34,367 nucleotides of DNA. It comes from Comamonadaceae bacterium (GTDB lineage Bacteria; Pseudomonadota; Gammaproteobacteria; Burkholderiales; Burkholderiaceae_C). Where the stretch lies: the NCBI GenBank assembly GCA_015999985.1, contig JAECRA010000047.1:1-34367 (forward strand), in the 5' to 3' direction. Every line of letters starts with the position of its first letter. Within the stretch, counting starts at the first letter, position 1. Below are positions 32,601-34,367 of this stretch, one piece after another. Position numbers and translations under genes: made by a program. Under the pieces are notes generated by a model. That model saw nothing but the letters and a program-made list of their open reading frames with translations. It was not told the DNA's origin and searched no databases.

Positions 32601-32633
32601 GGCTGCTTACTCTCCTTTTTTTGCGCTTTTCCC

Positions 32634-33800
32634 ATGAACCGATTTTTCAAGACAATCGCTGCACTCACTCTCTCTGCCCTGACATTCGCCGCTGCCGCTC
32701 AGTCATCGCAACTTCCCCAGCCGCCGGAAGTCGCGGCCAAATCCTGGCTCGTGATGGATGTCTCGGCGGGCCAGATTCTGGGCTCCAAGGACATCGATTC
32801 ACCGGTGGAGCCAGCTTCCCTCACGAAGCTGATGGCCGCCTACGTCGTATTCGATGCGCTGCGAGCCAAGAAAATCAGCTTGAGCCAAACCATGCCGGTC
32901 AGCCAACGGGCTTGGAAAATGCCGGGCTCACGCATGTTCATTGATCCGAAGATGCAGGTTCCTGTCGAGGACCTCATCAAGGGCATGATCGTCCAATCGG
33001 GCAACGATGCCACGGTGGCACTGGCTGAGGGCGTTGGGGGTTCTGTTGAGCGCTTTGTTCAGTTGATGAACGACCAGGCCAAGGCGCTGGGCATGAAAAA
33101 CACCAGCTACAAGAATCCGGAAGGGTTGACTGAAGCCGGCCACACCACCACGGCACGCGATCTGGCAACTTTGTCCATGCGTCTGTTGCAAGACTTTCCA
33201 GACGACGCACGCTACTACTCCATCAAGAAGTATCACTACGCCGGCACGCCGGTCAGCAACGCTACCAACCGCAACCCCTTGTTACACCGCGATCCGACCG
33301 TCGATGGTCTGAAAACGGGACACACCAATGCAGCGGGCTACTGCCTTGTGGCCACGGCCAATCGTGAATTCCCCAATATGGGATCACGCCGCGTTCTGAC
33401 GGTGGTTCTGGGTGCGGCCAGCGAGAGCGCGCGCGCCAGCGAATCGCAGAAGCTTCTCAATTGGGGTTACACCGCCTACGAAGGCATCAAGTTGTTTGAC
33501 GGTGGTCAAGCTGTGGTGACGCCCAAAATTTGGAAAGGCAAGGCGAGCGAGTTGAAACTTGGGCGCAATGAACCCATCGTGGTCGCCGTGCCTACGGGGA
33601 CTGCGTCGCAGGTCAAGACCGAGATCGCACGCCCTGAGCCACTGATTGCGCCAATCAAGCAAGGGCAGCCCGTCGCGACGCTGAAAGTCAAGCAGGGTGA
33701 GCAAATGCTGCTCGAGGTGCCTCTTATTGCCCTGGAAGGCGTGGAAGAGGCTGGATTCATGGGTCGGGCGTGGGACGCCGTGCGCCTGTGGATCAAGTAA
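32634..33800 (+). CDS. dacC: D-alanyl-D-alanine carboxypeptidase (PBP5/6 family)
   Basis: The 388-residue periplasmic enzyme removes the terminal D-alanine of peptidoglycan stem peptides. A signal peptide ends near AAAAQ (residue ~23). Active-site motifs are Ser62-Leu-Thr-Lys65, Ser122-Gly-Asn124 and Lys227-Thr-Gly229. The C-terminal PBP5-associated beta domain begins at about residue 285, and the last ~18 residues (GFMGRAWDAVRLWIK) form the amphipathic membrane anchor. The symbol could equally be dacA; the family call is firm. It lies 33 nt after the alpha/beta hydrolase gene and upstream of the str operon, as in several Burkholderiales. Confidence 0.93.
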   Translation: MNRFFKTIAALTLSALTFAAAAQSSQLPQPPEVAAKSWLVMDVSAGQILGSKDIDSPVEPASLTKLMAAYVVFDALRAKKISLSQTMPVSQRAWKMPGSRMFIDPKMQVPVEDLIKGMIVQSGNDATVALAEGVGGSVERFVQLMNDQAKALGMKNTSYKNPEGLTEAGHTTTARDLATLSMRLLQDFPDDARYYSIKKYHYAGTPVSNATNRNPLLHRDPTVDGLKTGHTNAAGYCLVATANREFPNMGSRRVLTVVLGAASESARASESQKLLNWGYTAYEGIKLFDGGQAVVTPKIWKGKASELKLGRNEPIVVAVPTGTASQVKTEIARPEPLIAPIKQGQPVATLKVKQGEQMLLEVPLIALEGVEEAGFMGRAWDAVRLWIK

Positions 33801-33817
33801 CTGCCGAAGGTTTGGCA

Positions 33818-33846
33818 TTGCGGGGTTGCCCAATTCGGGCTATACT
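33818..33846 (+). promoter_or_regulatory. Predicted str operon (rpsL) promoter
   Basis: TTGCGG at 33818-33823 and TATACT at 33841-33846 are separated by 17 bp, a sigma-70-type promoter. Transcription would start near 33853 and give a leader of about 175 nt before rpsL. Confidence 0.6.
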
Positions 33847-33853
33847 TTAAGGC

Positions 33854-33877
33854 TTTCCCGCATTTTGGGGCGGGAAA
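33854..33877 (+). promoter_or_regulatory. Hairpin at the start of the rpsL leader
   Basis: Perfect 8-bp arms TTTCCCGC and GCGGGAAA with an 8-nt loop sit at the predicted 5' end of the transcript. A second short stem AAGG-CTTTTT-CCTT follows at 33881-33894. The location suggests mRNA stability or ribosomal-protein feedback control. Confidence 0.45.
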
Positions 33878-34027
33878 TTCAAGGCTTTTTCCTTGGGGGT
33901 TGTCAGAAGGGCTGTTCATTTGAATGGGTTTTCAGCAATTCGTGGGGAGGAGCTTCAAGCGTGCGCTGCCGGGTAGTAGGCCGGGCGGCGCCTTTGGTTT
34001 TTCCAGACGTTTAGGGACGTTTTTTCA

Positions 34028-34367
34028 ATGCCAACCATCAATCAATTGGTGCGTCAGGGCCGGACAGTCGAGAAGTCGAAATCCAAGAGCCCCGCGATGC
34101 AAAACTCGCCGCAGCGTCGCGGTGTGTGCACCCGTGTGTATACAACGACGCCTAAGAAGCCAAACTCGGCTCTTCGTAAAGTTGCCAAAGTGCGTCTGAC
34201 CAACGGTTTCGAGGTCATTTCGTACATCGGCGGTGAAGGCCACAACCTGCAAGAGCACAGTGTGGTGCTGGTGCGCGGTGGTCGGGTCAAGGACTTGCCA
34301 GGTGTGCGTTATCACATCGTGCGCGGTTCGCTCGATTTGCAAGGCGTGAAAGACCGCAAGCAGTCGC
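34028..34367 (+). CDS. rpsL: 30S ribosomal protein S12, 3' end outside window
   Basis: The 113 visible codons match ribosomal protein S12, a decoding-centre protein. Highly conserved blocks are [60 protein letters not shown] and VKDRKQS. The lysines in TTPKKPNSA and GGRVKDLPG, equivalent to E. coli Lys43 and Lys88, are both wild type, so no classic streptomycin-resistance change is present. About a dozen residues are missing at the C-terminus because the window ends. It opens the str operon (rpsL-rpsG-fusA-tuf in most bacteria), beyond the window. The leader is unusually GC-rich and structured. Confidence 0.98.
   Translation, partial: MPTINQLVRQGRTVEKSKSKSPAMQNSPQRRGVCTRVYTTTPKKPNSALRKVAKVRLTNGFEVISYIGGEGHNLQEHSVVLVRGGRVKDLPGVRYHIVRGSLDLQGVKDRKQS

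Noticed and set aside
34028..34367. Possible streptomycin-resistance allele in rpsL
   Set aside because: Both key lysines (TTPKKPN and RVKDLPG) are the wild-type residues.

Overview
The window looks like a chromosomal segment of a Burkholderiales betaproteobacterium, most likely a Comamonadaceae relative (Acidovorax, Hydrogenophaga, Polaromonas or similar). The reasons are a GC-rich composition, betaproteobacterial-type housekeeping proteins (HemB, DacA, S12), a Bug-family solute-binding protein, a DUF4148-like small secreted protein and many LysR regulators. This placement rests on family recognition only; no database search was run. I see no tRNA, rRNA, CRISPR array, phage gene or intact transposase.

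Layout. (1) 1-6,700, envelope block: a partial lipoprotein and a bactofilin on the minus strand, then a plus-strand MCE lipid-transport operon (permease with STAS-like N-terminus, ATPase, MlaD-type MCE protein, auxiliary lipoprotein). Facing it is a minus-strand SDR-MaoC-phospholipase A (PldA) operon. (2) 7,779-16,331: a LysR regulator divergent from a complete branched-chain-amino-acid-type ABC importer (SBP, LivH, LivM, LivG, LivF). This is followed by a probable aminomuconate-deaminase/RidA-like protein, an FAH-family hydrolase and a dienelactone-hydrolase-family protein. (3) 16,362-25,034: a minus-strand operon (luciferase-like monooxygenase, Bug protein, SDR, VOC protein, flavin reductase carrying an extra FCD-like domain), a divergent LysR, an SMP-30-type lactonase, and a divergent pair made of a tandem-SDR fusion and a double carboxymuconolactone-decarboxylase-like protein. 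(4) 25,031-26,348: a third LysR gene bracketed by two small non-coding MITE-like elements that share a core in inverted orientation. (5) 26,590-34,367, mostly core genome: small secreted protein, CorA-type transporter, hemB, hemJ-like, VanZ-like, [2Fe-2S] ferredoxin, alpha/beta hydrolase, D,D-carboxypeptidase and the start of rpsL.

How the genes work together (inference). Blocks 2 and 3 read as one catabolic island for an unidentified, possibly ring-containing substrate. Import would be by the ABC system and perhaps a Bug-dependent carrier; a two-component flavin monooxygenase (luciferase-like oxygenase plus reductase) would attack the substrate; SDRs would oxidise alcohols; SMP-30, DLH and FAH enzymes would open lactones or cleave ring-fission products. 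A near-palindrome related to TTCAATATTGAA occurs in two of the divergent promoter regions and suggests that one LysR regulator controls both sets. The most unusual items are the flavin reductase-FCD fusion, the tandem SDR fusion, the MITE pair around lysR (one inserted exactly at a CTAG that supplies the stop codons of both convergent genes), and an orphan terminator or possible sRNA ahead of hemJ.
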